DNA of 64,000 nt from Calliphora vicina (GCF_958450345.1 NC_088782.1:104810358-104874357), one strand, 5' to 3'; positions 45,556 through 56,286 are shown, counted from the first letter of the stretch. Translations and numbers: made by a program. Notes: generated by a model not told the origin, from the sequence alone.

Positions 45556-46110
45556 CATGCTTTTTTGTGTATAAGTTTAAAATCGAATATTTTTGAATAC
45601 ATTTTCTGACTAAATAAACAAACGAAATAGCTAAGTAACACTGAATTCGATAAACAATAAACACTCTGTGCTTTTTTTTACAATTGGTCAATTCACAAGG
45701 TCTCTTATCATGTCATATTGTCATAATGTCCTAATATTTCACAATGGTTTTCATTGCTTTACAAGCAAAAAATTTCCTAAAATAATACTACTCTGTATGC
45801 TATGTTTATTGTGTTATCGTAACCAATCAGCAGAGACCTGCGCCGAATGCCTAGGAGTCAGTTAAGCCGAGCCGCCGAGTCGTGATATATTAGGACATTA
45901 TGACAATATGACTGGTAAGAGACCTTGTGAATTGACCACATATTTTCAAATTAATATATTTATCTAACCAGAGCATGCTCGAGCATCCTGACTGCAATTT
46001 TTGCAAAAAAACATAAAGGATGACTTCAAAAAATATAATTGTTTACCAAAATGTCAATAGACTATGTTTTAAAGACTATAGTTAAAGTATGACTAATTAA
46101 AATTAGCTGA
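45556..46110 (+). repeat. Repeat G, first copy, carrying a MITE
   Basis: It shares with 52190-52640 the ordered segments TTTTTTGTGTATAAGT, AATCGAATATTTTTGA, AAACACTCTGTGCTTTTTTT (CAGTCTGTGC in the other), TTTTCAAATTAATATATTTAT, AACCAGAGCA, GATGACTTCAAAAAATATAA and CTATGTTTTAAAGACTATAG. The MITE at 45686-45937 interrupts it. Confidence 0.8.
45686..45937. mobile_element. MITE with about 50-bp terminal inverted repeats
   Basis: The left end GGTCAATTCACAAGGTCTC then TTATCATGTCATATTGTCAT and AATGTCCTAATAT is matched by the complement at 45887-45937 with few differences. The core (about 45800-45885) is the most GC-rich part and includes GCCGAGCCGCCGAG. The undisturbed site is visible in the other copy of repeat G near 52460. 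A target duplication could not be fixed. It is non-coding; a 65-codon frame over it (45668-45865) is accidental. Confidence 0.85.
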
Positions 46111-46587
46111 CATGACTTACCTACGTATAAAACTTAATTGAAGCGAAATTTGTGTAGATACTAGGTTATTCATTCGACTAACGATCGTTCGATTAATCAA
46201 AAAATTTCTTACGAATAATTATTCGAACAATTTTATGTAGAATAATCGAATAAAACGAATAAATGTTCATATATATTTAAATTTATTAAATTGCTTAAAA
46301 TTTTTCATAAATTTAAATAAGTAATAATGAATAACAAAAATTGTATTGTTTCTGAAATTCGATAATAACTAAAAAGTCCCTTTCGATCACTGTAGATGAG
46401 TGTTCCGATTGCTACTTCTATAAATATATAAATATTACTGCAAGAAGTTAAAAACAGATCTTTAAACATTTTTAACTTAGGACTTGAACCAATGAAAATA
46501 AAAGGTAAGGAATAAAATATTTGTTATTTAGCTGGCGAAATATTAGAAGAATCGCAGTTCATAATCAAAATATTAACTTAAATTAAA

Positions 46588-46870
46588 GTGGAGTTGAATG
46601 TGATGGAGCATGTGAATTTGAAAAGTTCCCCGAAAGTGATATTGAGGATAAGATTTATAATGATTACATTGAAATATATGAAGGCCATGATCTTAAAATA
46701 TATGCATATAAGTGATGTTATTAACCGCGTACGTAAGTGTTGCCAAATATTTAATAAGTCGAATGATAAACGCAAATATTGCAAATTAATGTTTTTTTTG
46801 CAAGAAAAGCATGGAGTTCGTCTTATATATGATTTTGAACATCGTTGAACATCTTTGTCTAACATGGTAA
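46588..46870 (+). pseudogene. hAT transposase, central fragment
   Basis: One frame gives ESDIEDKIYNDYIEIYEGHD (near 46633). The next gives HISDVINRVRKCCQIFNKSN then KRKYCKLMFFLQEKHGVRLI and YDFEHR. It is followed by TGA and then ACA TCT TTG, where the family has the conserved RWNSL; here the Trp codon has become a stop. This is the stretch in hAT transposases between the RNase H-like core segments. At least one frameshift and the lost Trp make it inactive. Confidence 0.75.
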
Positions 46871-46991
46871 TACACTTTTTGTGTATTTGTAAATGCGTCA
46901 ATTATGCACTTCAAAGATTCGGCAACGTTGATAGAGCTTGATGTATAATACAATTTGTTATAAATAACACTGTACAACACCAAAAAAACTA

Positions 46992-47780
46992 CGAGGTCCG
47001 ACCACTAAATTTTGATATAAGAGACAAAAAAAGACACGTGTATCGGCGTTTTGTAAGTTTACATCTGAATTTCATTTGATGGGGGGTTAAAATTTCCCAA
47101 CTCTGGCACATTCTTGTGGTTAATCGTTATAAGAAACCATGTGATCCTTACATTTTACGTATAAAATGTATTCAGCAAATTTATGCAAAATCTTACGGAG
47201 AACATTTTTGTAGAATATATTAACCCTCTAAATCCTCAAGGCATAGGTCTTTTCTGTCCTTCTTTTAAGGAAGAGAAACAAACTCCATTAAAACAGGGAT
47301 TTAAGGGGTTAAAATGTTCCGCAAAAATATTATCCGTGACATTTTACTATTAGTCCCTGAATACACCAAAACGGAAAATTTAACCAGAAAGTCAGAAATA
47401 AGACTTAACAAAAGAGAGCCTAGTGTTAATTTCGCACTTATAGTAAAATTTCACTGATAATATTTTTGCGGAACATTTTAACCCCTTAAATCCCTGTTTT
47501 AATGGTGTTTTTTGCTCTTTTTTAAAAGAAGGATAAAAAAGACCCATGCCTTGAGGATTTAGAGGGTTAACATATTCCACAAAAATATTCTCCGTAACAT
47601 TTTACATAACTTTGCTGAACATATTTTATACCTAAAATGTAAAGATCATATGGTTTTTTATGAAGATTAACAATAAGAATATTCCAGAGTTGGGAAAATT
47701 TAACCAACCCCCCCTCAAATGAAATTCAGATGTAAACTTTCAAAACGCCGATACACGTGTCTTTTTTTTGTCGGACCTTG
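46992..47780. mobile_element. Foldback-type element with TA duplication, arms about 350 bp
   Basis: The left arm (46992-47352) and right arm (47436-47780) are long inverted repeats. Examples are CGAGGTCCGAC/GTCGGACCTTG at the tips, ACACGTGTATCGGCGTTTTG, CTCAAATGAAATTCAGATG (reverse), CCATGTGATCCTTACATTTT, CCTCTAAATCCTCAAGGCAT, AAACAGGGATTTAAGGGG and TTTTGCGGAACATTTTAACC. The loop is about 80 bp. TA flanks both tips (46990-46991 and 47781-47782), which fits Tc1/mariner-type integration. It is non-coding. Confidence 0.92.
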
Positions 47781-47840
47781 TAATTTTGGAAAAAAATTGA
47801 TTTTGTTGTATAGTGTAATTTAGAAATAGTGAATAATTAA

Positions 47841-48062
47841 TTTACTAAAGAGTTAGTTACTCAATTTAAAACCCGAATTAATGAACGACATAAAAAAGTT
47901 CTTAATTCGTTTATATTGTATTTGAATTCAGCATCATGTCCAACTAGCAGAAATTTTTTAAAGCATATGTATGTAGATCCAAAACGGAAACTAAATGGAT
48001 TGCTAATCAATTGTTTTGTAGATTGTTCGGGAGTTAATCTGATCAGAATATTTTTGTGTTGA
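47841..48062 (+). pseudogene. hAT transposase, downstream fragment
   Basis: An open stretch reads KELVTQFKTRINERHKKVLN then SFILYLNSASCPTSRNFLKH and runs to a TGA at 48060. The INER..K.L.SL..YLN pattern occurs in hAT transposases between the catalytic core and the C-terminal dimerisation region. It lies on the same strand as the fragment at 46588, on the other side of the inserted foldback element. The dimerisation domain itself was not found. Confidence 0.55.
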
Positions 48063-48226
48063 AAATTTAATGATGGACTTTGTTTTCGAATGAATTGTTA
48101 ACTTTACCGTTATTTTTGTTTTTCTTCTTTCTTCACTTTTTTTTTTAAAAATTTAATTATTTGAATAATTGGATTAATTTTAAACGTGTGATCGAATTAT
48201 TCGAACAAGTTAAAACCTCTTATTCG

Positions 48227-48343
48227 CCAGCCAGACGGACGGACGTACATCGTTTAATCGACTCAGAATGTTATTCTAAGTCGATCGGTATACTTTAAGG
48301 TGGGTGTTATACTAATAATCCCCACTATGGTGGTGTAGGGTAT
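48227..48343 (+). mobile_element. HINE-A 3' fragment (outer element of the nest)
   Basis: CAGCCAGACGGACGGACG, CATCGTTTAATCGACTCAG, AAGTCGATCGGTATAC, GGGTGTTATAC and the end CTATGGTGGTGTAGGGTATA. A 30-bp deletion removed the GTTACAAAC part. Confidence 0.85.
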
Positions 48344-48349
48344 AAAAAT

Positions 48350-49255
48350 ATAGGGAAATAAATATGTAAATTCTAAATGGTAAGCCCGATTTGAATGAAA
48401 TTTCACATGCACAAAGAGGTAGTGTTGTCGAGTTTTAGTTTTGAACTTGAACCTCATGTTCCCACCAGGGGCTCGACCAAGGGCCCACAAATTAGGACGG
48501 CTCAGGTATGTTGCATTTTTAAATCGATGCTATTTCTTCGTTTGTGACCCGAAAAACATATTGCGCCATCTAAAATCGGTTACTATGTTTTGATATCGAA
48601 TATGCGATTTGAGAATTTTTGCCCTTATATATAAAATAGACATTATTTTAATGGGCCTGGTCCCGTCGGTATCAACAATATTTAATTTTTTTTCATTTAA
48701 AATATTTAATGAAAAGTTAACTTTTCAAAAAGTATAAATTCCTTATAATTCTTTGAAATTTTTTGCGATAACTTAAAAAGAAAAAAAAAATACTTTTTTC
48801 CCAAAAAATTCGCGAAAAATCGGCTTTTTAAAATTGTTTAAATTCAAATGCATATAAATTTGGACTTAGTCATTATTTTGAAACAATTCTTTATCTATTT
48901 GAAACATACATGTGTTTTTACTCCAATAAAGGAAAACTGGAGAAAATATGGAAATATTTGGATCCGCTTTTATCAAAAAACTGGAGTAGAGTAGTGAGGG
49001 TAAAAATGTTGAAAATTTAATTTTCATATCCGAATATCTCCTAAGCTATAAGTGATAATTGATGCTCGACGAGGAGATTCTACATATATAATTTGTTTGA
49101 AATCGAAACACAAACAAAGAAATAGCATTCTTTTAAAAATGTAATATACGTGAGGTCTCCAACTTTGAGGACCCTTGGTGGGCAATACTTCCTCTTTGTG
49201 CATTTAAATCGGACTTACCGCTTAGAAGTTACATATTTATTTCCCTCTATTTTTT
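48350..49255. mobile_element. FB-E, both ends present, left arm shortened
   Basis: The left arm (48355-48550) begins GGGAAATAAATATGTAAATT and has CATGCACAAAGAGGTAGTG. The right arm (about 48790-49250) is the complement of the full arm and ends CTTAGAAGTTACATATTTAT then TTCCCTCTA. The loop (48556-48790) holds GCCATCTAAAATCGG and TGGGCCTGGTCCCGTCGG. At 0.9 kb it is the best single copy for defining the ends. It abuts the HINE-A 3' end directly. Confidence 0.85.
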
Positions 49256-49708
49256 TTATGCGTAGCCAGACGATACCTTTTAGAGTTCATTCGTTTTTTC
49301 ACAAAACTGCTGCTACAATGAAATGGGTATGTATAAAGCCCTTCAAATGTGGACTTGTGTAACATATTATATAGGAAATTTGGTTACTTGTTTATGTAAA
49401 CATTAAAATATTTTCTAACACCTCGTATGATAGGGAATTTACTTTTCATGTAGCATTTTCGGTATATACTTCTTTTGATCTGGGTCGAAAGATATACTTA
49501 CCCTGACTCAAAATGTCCTCCCCTCTATGGTAGTGTAGATTATCAAAACACTGCGGTTTGCGTTCCAAGTTGTAAATATTAAACGGGGAATAATCAACAC
49601 ATGGTAATACGGTTTGAAACTGCTCTATTTAGATTTTTAGCAAAACTACGGCACGTTTTCTATCTGTCATTGATGTAAGATTAACTGCAGTAATTTTTTC
49701 TATTGCAG
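49256..49708. other. No gene seen
   Basis: AT-rich, with a poor relic of the form CCCCTCTATGGTAGTGTAG near 49521 that may be a HINE-A terminal hairpin. No coding similarity. Confidence 0.4.
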
Positions 49709-49809
49709 GGACTCTAGTGGATACCGTTGATGCTCCCGGAAAAGAGGGGGACTTCGCTCTTAGACATGGAAATTTATTGATTTATCTGGGTAACGCTTTC
49801 ATGGTGTAA
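49709..49809 (+). CDS. Possible terminal exon fragment, 32 codons
   Basis: TTTTTTCTATTGCAG (ending at 49708) is a strong splice-acceptor sequence. Directly after it a frame reads TLVDTVDAPGKEGDFALRHG then NLLIYLGNAFMV and stops at TAA (49807). Base composition is clearly more balanced than the surroundings. I do not recognise the peptide. It may be a host exon, a transposon relic or chance; no partner exon was identified. Confidence 0.2.
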
Positions 49810-50504
49810 GCATCTATACACAGACAATGTGGTCCACACAATCTTCATGTAGGAGGGGAAGGGAAACATGTCATGAATATATATGGATTGTACGCCATTA
49901 GATCGAAGCTTCTCTGCCATGATTTCTGTAGGTTGAGCAACTTCTTTGCAACTGTCCGGCTCTAGCGGATCCGAGTTTCTGAATTTTAGGTTGCCTTATA
50001 TTGCACTACCTAACGAGTCTATTGGTGAAATGTAACAGACAACAGTAATGGTGGGTATTTTTGATAGTTTTTTATGGGACATAACTAGTTTCAATGGCTG
50101 CAGGTATAATATCGACATGTGTATATGTGCTGTGAATTGTAAATTCCCTAAAATACCAACCACCTAAACTATTAAATTAGATTTTGTTTATATTTATAAT
50201 TATTACTCGTGTATACAACAAAAGTGAAAAGTGGTGTGGAGAAATGTTAATTAAATGTTATTGAAATAGAAACCACATGAAATGGAAATGGTTGTGGGAA
50301 GACAGTTAATGGAAAGGCAGTTAATTTTCTCAAAATTGTACATTAATGTACATGCCAACAAACTCAAACATGCATACACAAACAAAACAGATTTATGTTG
50401 GAAATATTTATATAGGAAATTGCTTGTAGTCTAATATAAGTCGAAGATTGACTTTTAAAAATTTTTAAAAAGTAGAAAGTTCGAAAAGTAGACTTTGGTG
50501 TTTC
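49810..50504. other. No gene seen
   Basis: The first 200 bases stay unusually balanced in composition (for example GGAGGGGAAGGGAAAC near 49851). The rest is AT-rich. No known element. Confidence 0.4.
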
Positions 50505-50750
50505 AACTACAGCACCTTGCTTGTAGCCTAATTAGTTGCCAATCGAATGATTCAGTTGTAAAAAACGAGTTTTTTGATTCTATCAACAGAAAGTCAGTTG
50601 ATAAAGTAGATTTACGGTTAAAGCAATCAAAGTTTTGTAACCCCTTTTAAAATTTTGTAGAAAAAACTGTACAATTCGGTCACTAAGGCAGAACTATTCA
50701 ATTGGCAACAAATTCGGTTGTTACTAAATACAAATCTGTTTACTCTGTGT
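50505..50750 (-). mobile_element. MITE-H, first copy
   Basis: It matches 52962-53158. Shared, in order or reversed, are TGCCAATCGAATGATTC, CTATCAACAGAAAGTCAG, TTGGCAACAAATTCGGTTG and AAATCTGTTTACTCTGTGTA. The unit has an internal inverted character, with AACCGAAT/ATTCGGTT and CAATTGAAT-type motifs on both sides. It is non-coding, of unknown superfamily. Confidence 0.6.
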
Positions 50751-51557
50751 AAATATAATACACTTAATGGAATCATATATCAGTTATGTTTAAGGCCTAG
50801 TTATTAGTAATTGTTTATTACATAATAAACACACCCAAATGGAAATTGCAACATATGAATTTAAAGAGTGTTTCAATAATTGTTATTATGTACAATAAAA
50901 TTTATATATTCTCAAAAAGAGGTAAAAACTTCCTTAGCCTCTTAAACATCCCACTAGGCTGGACTTTATTTAGAGCTTTTTAGATCTTCTATGCTCCAAA
51001 ATTCTGAAATTATTCTCTGTCATATAAAAACCAAATTCTGGAAATTTGAGCAAAATCATATAATGATAAAACTAAATGAGGATTAAAAATTAAAATTTTA
51101 ATTGTTGTTCGGGTTGGCATGGGGCCGATTTGAAATTTGCGGATCCTATATCCCACCCTACTTTGTGATCCAATACGTGCATACCATTTCTTCATTCTGC
51201 TATATCCGGTTTACTGTACAGGAAACTATGGTCCAAATTTGGTTGTGTAGTCCACAAGTACCTTTACTCAGATTAAATTTCTCATTTATTTTAGAAACTT
51301 TATTTTGGAAATAATTTAATAACTCAATTTATTTCTCTTATAGAAAGACAATTTCTTTGTATAAGTTTCTGAAAGAAAACATAACGCAAACAAGTGTAGA
51401 ATAATAATATACTCATTTAGGGGAACAGGCCTCCCCTCAGCCCTTTCCAAACTTGGCTGATCTGTAACATTTATAAATAGACAAAGTCCCGATAATAATA
51501 AACTATTATTTTTAAAAGGGCTTATTTGAACGGTATCCTAAAAATTTCTTACGAACT
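50751..51557. other. No gene seen
   Basis: Two short overlapping frames on opposite strands (51010-51195 minus, 51102-51314 plus) lie in a slightly GC-richer patch. Neither has a recognised domain. Confidence 0.4.
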
Positions 51558-52030
51558 TTGACAATTGATAGCAGCCATATTGTCGAAGCCATCTGTAGAA
51601 TTGGCTGTCATTTATTCAGGTTGCTTTGCCAAATCATCATTGGTGGATATATCGTTCAACAACACGTGCAAATGATAAAATTATTTAATAAAAATTGTTG
51701 TTGTGTTGTTCGGATACAGATCCGAGGGCTTCGCCCATTTCACAGTCACCATAATCGGCTGACCGAGAGTACTATTCGCGTTGTGGTGGATAAATTTGAG
51801 TCCATTGGTTAAGTAAACAATGAACCAAAACCCGTACGAGCGACCAATTCATGCCGAAGAAGTCACTGTTTGGTATTTGGACACCAGCGACATGTGGCTT
51901 CAATGCTACGTGCCACATGCGAAATTGGACATTCTGCACGAGCTATTTGAGGGCATGGTCATCTCATGTGGAGGTGATGTGAACTAGCCACCGAGCGATC
52001 GTGCGATTTCTCACGTTAAATAATGGCAGA
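51558..52030 (+). pseudogene. mariner-type transposase with internal deletion
   Basis: The frame from about 51655 reads VQQHVQMIKLFNKNCCCVV then LRPFHSHHNRLTESTIRVVV and DKFESIG. This is the N-terminal helix-turn-helix of a Tc1/mariner-superfamily transposase. After about 60 bp (VNNEPKPVRA-like) the sequence jumps to WLQCYVPHAKLDILHELFEG then MVISCGGDVN, a TAG stop and PPSDRA. This matches the catalytic region (WLQDGATCHTA..ID.LHE.F.GRVIS..GDVNWPPRSCDLTP). The Asp-Gly of the second catalytic Asp is deleted and the Trp is a stop. The whole middle of the protein is missing. Confidence 0.82.
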
Positions 52031-52189
52031 GCGTCCTCTCTTATTAGAAAACTTAGTTTTTCGAACGTATTTCGGTATTTAAGTAAATACAATGGCAAAC
52101 GTTATTGGTTAAAAAATCTTTCGATCTAATAGGAGCCAAAGTTTTACTACGATATACCAAAATGGTGAAAAACGTAAAAATAACTTTTT
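52031..52189. other. Spacer, possibly rest of the mariner-type element
   Basis: No recognised sequence. It could hold the decayed C-terminus. Confidence 0.3.
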
Positions 52190-52640
52190 TTAACTCTTTT
52201 TTGTGTATAAGTATAAAATCAAAACAATTGCATTTTTACTTTAATCAAGGTTAGTTTATTATAAAAAGTAAGAATCAAAACATAAAAAAACCACCCCATT
52301 CCAAAAAATATCTATCTAATTTTTAGGAAATCGAATATTTTTGACTAAATTTTCTGACCAAACAACCAATATATCAGATTATCACTGAGTTCGATGAACT
52401 ATAAACAGTCTGTGCTTTTTTTTATTGAATGCGTGAACGTCTCTTAAAAAAACAGATTTTTACAATATTTTCAAATTAATATATTTATATAACCAGAGCA
52501 CCCTGATGGCAAAGTTTTGCAAAAACTCATAAACGATGACTTCAAAAAATATAATTGTTTAGCTAAATGGAAATAGATGCCAATAAACTATGTTTTAAAG
52601 ACTATAGAAAATGTGGTTAGTAAACTAACCACCAAACCGC
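52190..52640 (+). repeat. Repeat G, second copy
   Basis: It matches 45556-46110 without the MITE, giving an empty-site comparison near 52460 (TTTTTACAATATTTTCAAATT). It contains an extra 100-bp stretch (52230-52330) not in the first copy. Class unknown. Confidence 0.78.
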
Positions 52641-52961
52641 AAAGAGTTAAGAGACCTGATAAATGATTGAAACTTCATTCTATATTACATAATTGAATTT
52701 TTATCGGAAATAAAACTGATATTTAAAAAAAAAATTCCGACCAAAAAATTCGGAAAAAAATGTTTAACATAAATATGCCACATGTAAGCATATTTTTGTA
52801 GATATTTTCAAGTACTATTTAAATATAAAATTTCTTGGCATTAGTATAAGAATTAAATTTTGGTTAGCAGCTTTGCGGAGCCGCCTACTATTCCTCACCC
52901 GCATTCGTGATCGAATAAAATATTGTATCGACAAATAATTTCGAAATTTAAAATGTACACA
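52641..52961. other. No gene seen
   Basis: AT-rich; TTTGCGGAGCCGCCTAC near 52876 is a small GC-rich inverted motif (GCGGAGCCGC). No coding similarity. Confidence 0.4.
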
Positions 52962-53158
52962 GAGAACACAATCGAATGACCAAATTTTACAGTTGTGGCT
53001 ACAAAATTTTAGAAGGGGTAAAAAAATTTTGGTTGCTTCAACCGAAATTCTAATTTATCAACTGACTTTCTGTTGATAGAAACGAAAAATTCTATGTATG
53101 CAACCGAATCATTCGATTGGCAACAAATTCGGTTGTTAGTACGAATCTGTTTTCTCTA
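52962..53158 (+). mobile_element. MITE-H, second copy
   Basis: The edges are ACAGAGAACACAATCGAATG and, reversed, ATAGAGAAAACAGATTCG. The interior has CAACTGACTTTCTGTTGAT, CCGAATCATTCGATTGGC and AACAAATTCGGTTGTTAG. It shares these with 50505-50750. The CAGAGAAAACA-type inverted tips suggest a cut-and-paste MITE. Confidence 0.62.
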
Positions 53159-53559
53159 TATACTAAATTTCGAATGCCGTAATCTCAATTAAGAATATTA
53201 CGACCAATTTTACACGTTATCGAAAGTGGCAATTTGGCCCCAGATTTACTCAAAAGCAGCTCAGCTCTGACTGTTTTAAATGTCATAAAGATATGGGGCA
53301 TTTCGTGTCAAGTGAACCAACTTTTGAAATCGATGTCTTCCGATCGGGATTAAATTTGCAGGCACAATTTTTCAACAAGATCGATCGTGAACTCTCTTAA
53401 TTAGAGGGGGTTAAAAATTTGACATTTTGGCCATTGAAACCCTTCTTCTGTCTTATCCATGTAACTTATTACCTATTGTTCTTAGCAAAATGTGTTCCAA
53501 ATAGATTAGATAGCTATTTCTTATATTATATTATATGATCCTATATATATTTTGTTTGT
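53159..53559. other. No gene seen
   Basis: TTTCGTGTCAAGTGAACCA and CCGATCGGGATTAAATTTG near 53290-53355 have the look of an interspersed repeat, but no second copy is in the window. AATAGATTAGATAGCTATTTCTT near 53503 matches the arm of the palindromic element at 61095. Confidence 0.4.
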
Positions 53560-53870
53560 CCTTGAAGACCCTTTTAGTCGCCTATTTGGTCGCTTAGTGG
53601 GATGCGAGTGGGATGTCTATCAAAATAAATATTTTGTAACTCAAAACATAAAATTTTTTACTCTTTTTGCAAAATCAAAAACTTTGTTGACGTTTTTTTT
53701 TCAAAACTAACCCTTTTTAATTTGTTTTAGCTCAACCAAAAGCTGATATATTTTCCTTGAAGACCCTTTTAGTCGCTTAGTAGGATGCGAGTGGGATATC
53801 TATCAATATAAATATTTTGTAACTCAAGACATACAATTTTTGAAAACTTTTTTTTTTGCTCAATTCTCCA
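53560..53870. repeat. Tandem duplication, 195-bp offset
   Basis: CCTTGAAGACCCTTTTAGTC, GGATGCGAGTGGGAT and AAATATTTTGTAACTCAA occur at about 53560 and again at about 53755 in the same order. The second copy lacks 16 bp (CCTATTTGGTCG region) and stops after about 110 bp. Confidence 0.85.
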
Positions 53871-54869
53871 ATTCTTGTTGAAAAATTGTGTCTGTGTTAC
53901 TATCCAATAGAACTACACTTTCGTGATGTGATTTTATAATTTCTAATATACCAGTTATAATTACAATAGACTCTAAAACACTCTTTAAATAACTAGTGTG
54001 TGTAAATACTTACATATATGGCTGGTATTTGCAAACACTTTCATAGACGCATAGTAAATATTTTCAACATATGTTGTTATAAATGTTTACAAAAGCAATT
54101 ACCGACACGTTAACCCACATTAATACTATTAATTCTAACATTTAAAACACTTAATCGTACATCCATACATACCTTCACAGAAACACATTTAAACATTAGA
54201 AAGCACCCACACACAGACATAACAAACCACAAAATAGTATTGTTTCCGGTTTTTATAAATGTTTTGACATTTTTGTATGTGTTTTTTTCTCTAAGAACAG
54301 TGCTACTGTTTAAAATAATTTTTTATATTACAGGAATGTGTATGTGTCTGTTATAACAAACACCAAACAAACCTTGAAAGAAAATCAGTTTTTTTTATCA
54401 TTGAAATTCCCATTAAAATCATAAACAGTGTACAGGGACATTATTATTTGATTTCATATCTTTCACTTGGTTAGACAAGTTAACACACACTCATGTGTGT
54501 AATTTCACACACATTCATTTCTCATAGTAACTACTGCAACATTGTGGCAGGTTTGAATCGTACAATCAATTCCCCGCCGTATTGTAGGTTATATATAAAA
54601 TCAGTGGTAAAATTAGTAAGAATTTTAATGATTCTTTGTGACAACAGTAGAAATATTTCATTGGAGGAACTTATTTAGATTATCGTTTTTGAATATGTTA
54701 CAGTATTTATTATATACGTTTTGTGTTGATTATCATAATAAAGCTAAACAAAACTATTATCAACCAAAATTCACGACATCGTTTCACATTTCGCTACTAT
54801 CTATGAAAACTTGATATGAACGATGATAAAAAATAGAAGAAGTAGTACTACAGTTATGAAATTGGGTAT
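53871..54869. other. Unique DNA with CA-rich patches, no gene seen
   Basis: Repeated ACACA/CACAT words (54100-54220) and AT-rich sequence. A 61-codon frame at 54493-54678 has no domain. Confidence 0.45.
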
Positions 54870-55394
54870 TGTTACGAATTTACATTAGCGATTTGAATTA
54901 AACGGTCTGTAATGACTGCCTGCAACATTCATCATATTTATAAACATGTTCATCAGCAAAAGCTCTACTTACCAACAATGTTGATAGCATGCTGTTATTA
55001 GCATTGTTTGTAAGTATGGCAATATTCTAGTTTTGTCCGTTAAGAATAATCATTAGGCTACTCGAACGAAGATACAGTGCCATCTTCATTCAAGTAGACT
55101 CATGGTATAAATAGTGGCTGCGGTTGCAGTACTTAGTTAATTTATCATAGGCGCCGTTAGAGTTAACGTCAACTCAACTGTATTGTACATTATAAAGTGT
55201 GTGTATATCTGTGAATTATAAACACTGAGTGACTATTTAAACTGTTTTTGTGTAAATTTGAATACATAGAGAGTTGTTACAATTTTAAACTACTAAACTG
55301 TTTTTATTTGCAATCAGAAATATCCGGTTTATTTATAAGAAATAAACCACCGTTTTAAAGTTAAACCACCGTTTTTAAGAGGTAAAACGTAACA
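54870..55394 (+). mobile_element. Solo LTR, about 525 bp
   Basis: It begins TGTTACGAATTTACATT and ends ACGTAACA, giving a short TGTTAC/GTAACA terminal inverted repeat as in many Gypsy-type LTRs. Inside are TGGTATAAATAG (TATA box, about 55100), TTTATCATAGGCGCC, and AATACATAGAGAGTTGTTAC, the counterpart of the AATAAA-bearing segment in the related fragment at 19740. Near the 3' end ACCACCGTTTTAAAG is partly duplicated. Flanking 4-mers GTAT and GTCT differ at one base, so a target duplication is possible but not exact. There is no primer-binding site or gag-pol next to it. Confidence 0.7.
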
Positions 55395-55699
55395 GTCTTA
55401 ATATTTGAAGTAAATCGATGCAAGGAATGACATGAAATTAATATGTATGATATTTTCCACAAAGTAGCAAAAACTTCGTCATAATTGTAATTATTTATAC
55501 GGTCATTATTAGCTTTGTGTTAACAAAAGTGTTAAAATAAGTAGAAATTTTAAATCAGTCTACTTAGGAACTCTCCAGAAAAGTTGTTAAAAACACATTT
55601 CTGTTTTTGTAGGTGCAGTAACACAAAAGTTTAAGAAAATTTAGTTTGTCTTTAAGAACAATAATTTCTGTAGTATACTTATTATTATTGATCAATATT
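55395..55699. other. No gene seen
   Basis: AT-rich flank between the LTR and the hAT relic. Confidence 0.4.
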
Positions 55700-56286
55700 A
55701 CTTATACGCGGCTATGGTACATTTTTTTTATTTTATACTCTCAGATGTGGCGATTTCTCGCCAATATTTTTCATTACCTTTCCAATTGGCGACATGGCGA
55801 TTTACAGTCTAGTTGGCGATTTATTTGGCGATTTTTAACAAATTATGTATTTGTTTTTCTTGAAATATTTACTTTGATATTTATTAACCCAATAGTTAAT
55901 AAAAGTAATCAATTATAATCTGATAATGTGGATTCAGGTAGCATACATGATCAAACAGTTTCAACAATATTTATTTTTTCTTGTAAAATGTTTAAGCCGT
56001 AATTTTTAAATAATAACTTAATATGCTCCCTAAAATTGACTATTGGTTCGACGGATTCTTTGGAATCAGGAATCAATTGATTTTGGCACAGAATTTGAAA
56101 TGGAATTACAAAATATAAAAATGGAGGAATATAATGTATAAATTTTAAGAGAAAATTGTTTTTGTACTTAAAATGCTTTTAAAAGAAATGCTTAAACGGT
56201 TACCAGAAAATATAACTCTTTCTAAAGTATATAATGAATTTTCAATATTGAAATGAAATGGAAATTTTCGGTAGTTCAAAATTCAT

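Larger units (their letters stand above)
46168..48226 (+). mobile_element. Decayed hAT element inside HINE-A
   Basis: This block interrupts HINE-A and contains two stretches of hAT transposase code (46588-46870 and 47841-48062). The edges carry related AATAATTATTCGAA-type motifs: GATCGTTCGATTAATC and ACGAATAATTATTCGAAC on the left, GATCGAATTATTCGAAC on the right, in inverted sense. Exact terminal repeats and target duplication are not resolvable because HINE-A sequence is lost at the junctions. A TA-flanked foldback element (46992-47780) splits it. Confidence 0.65.
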
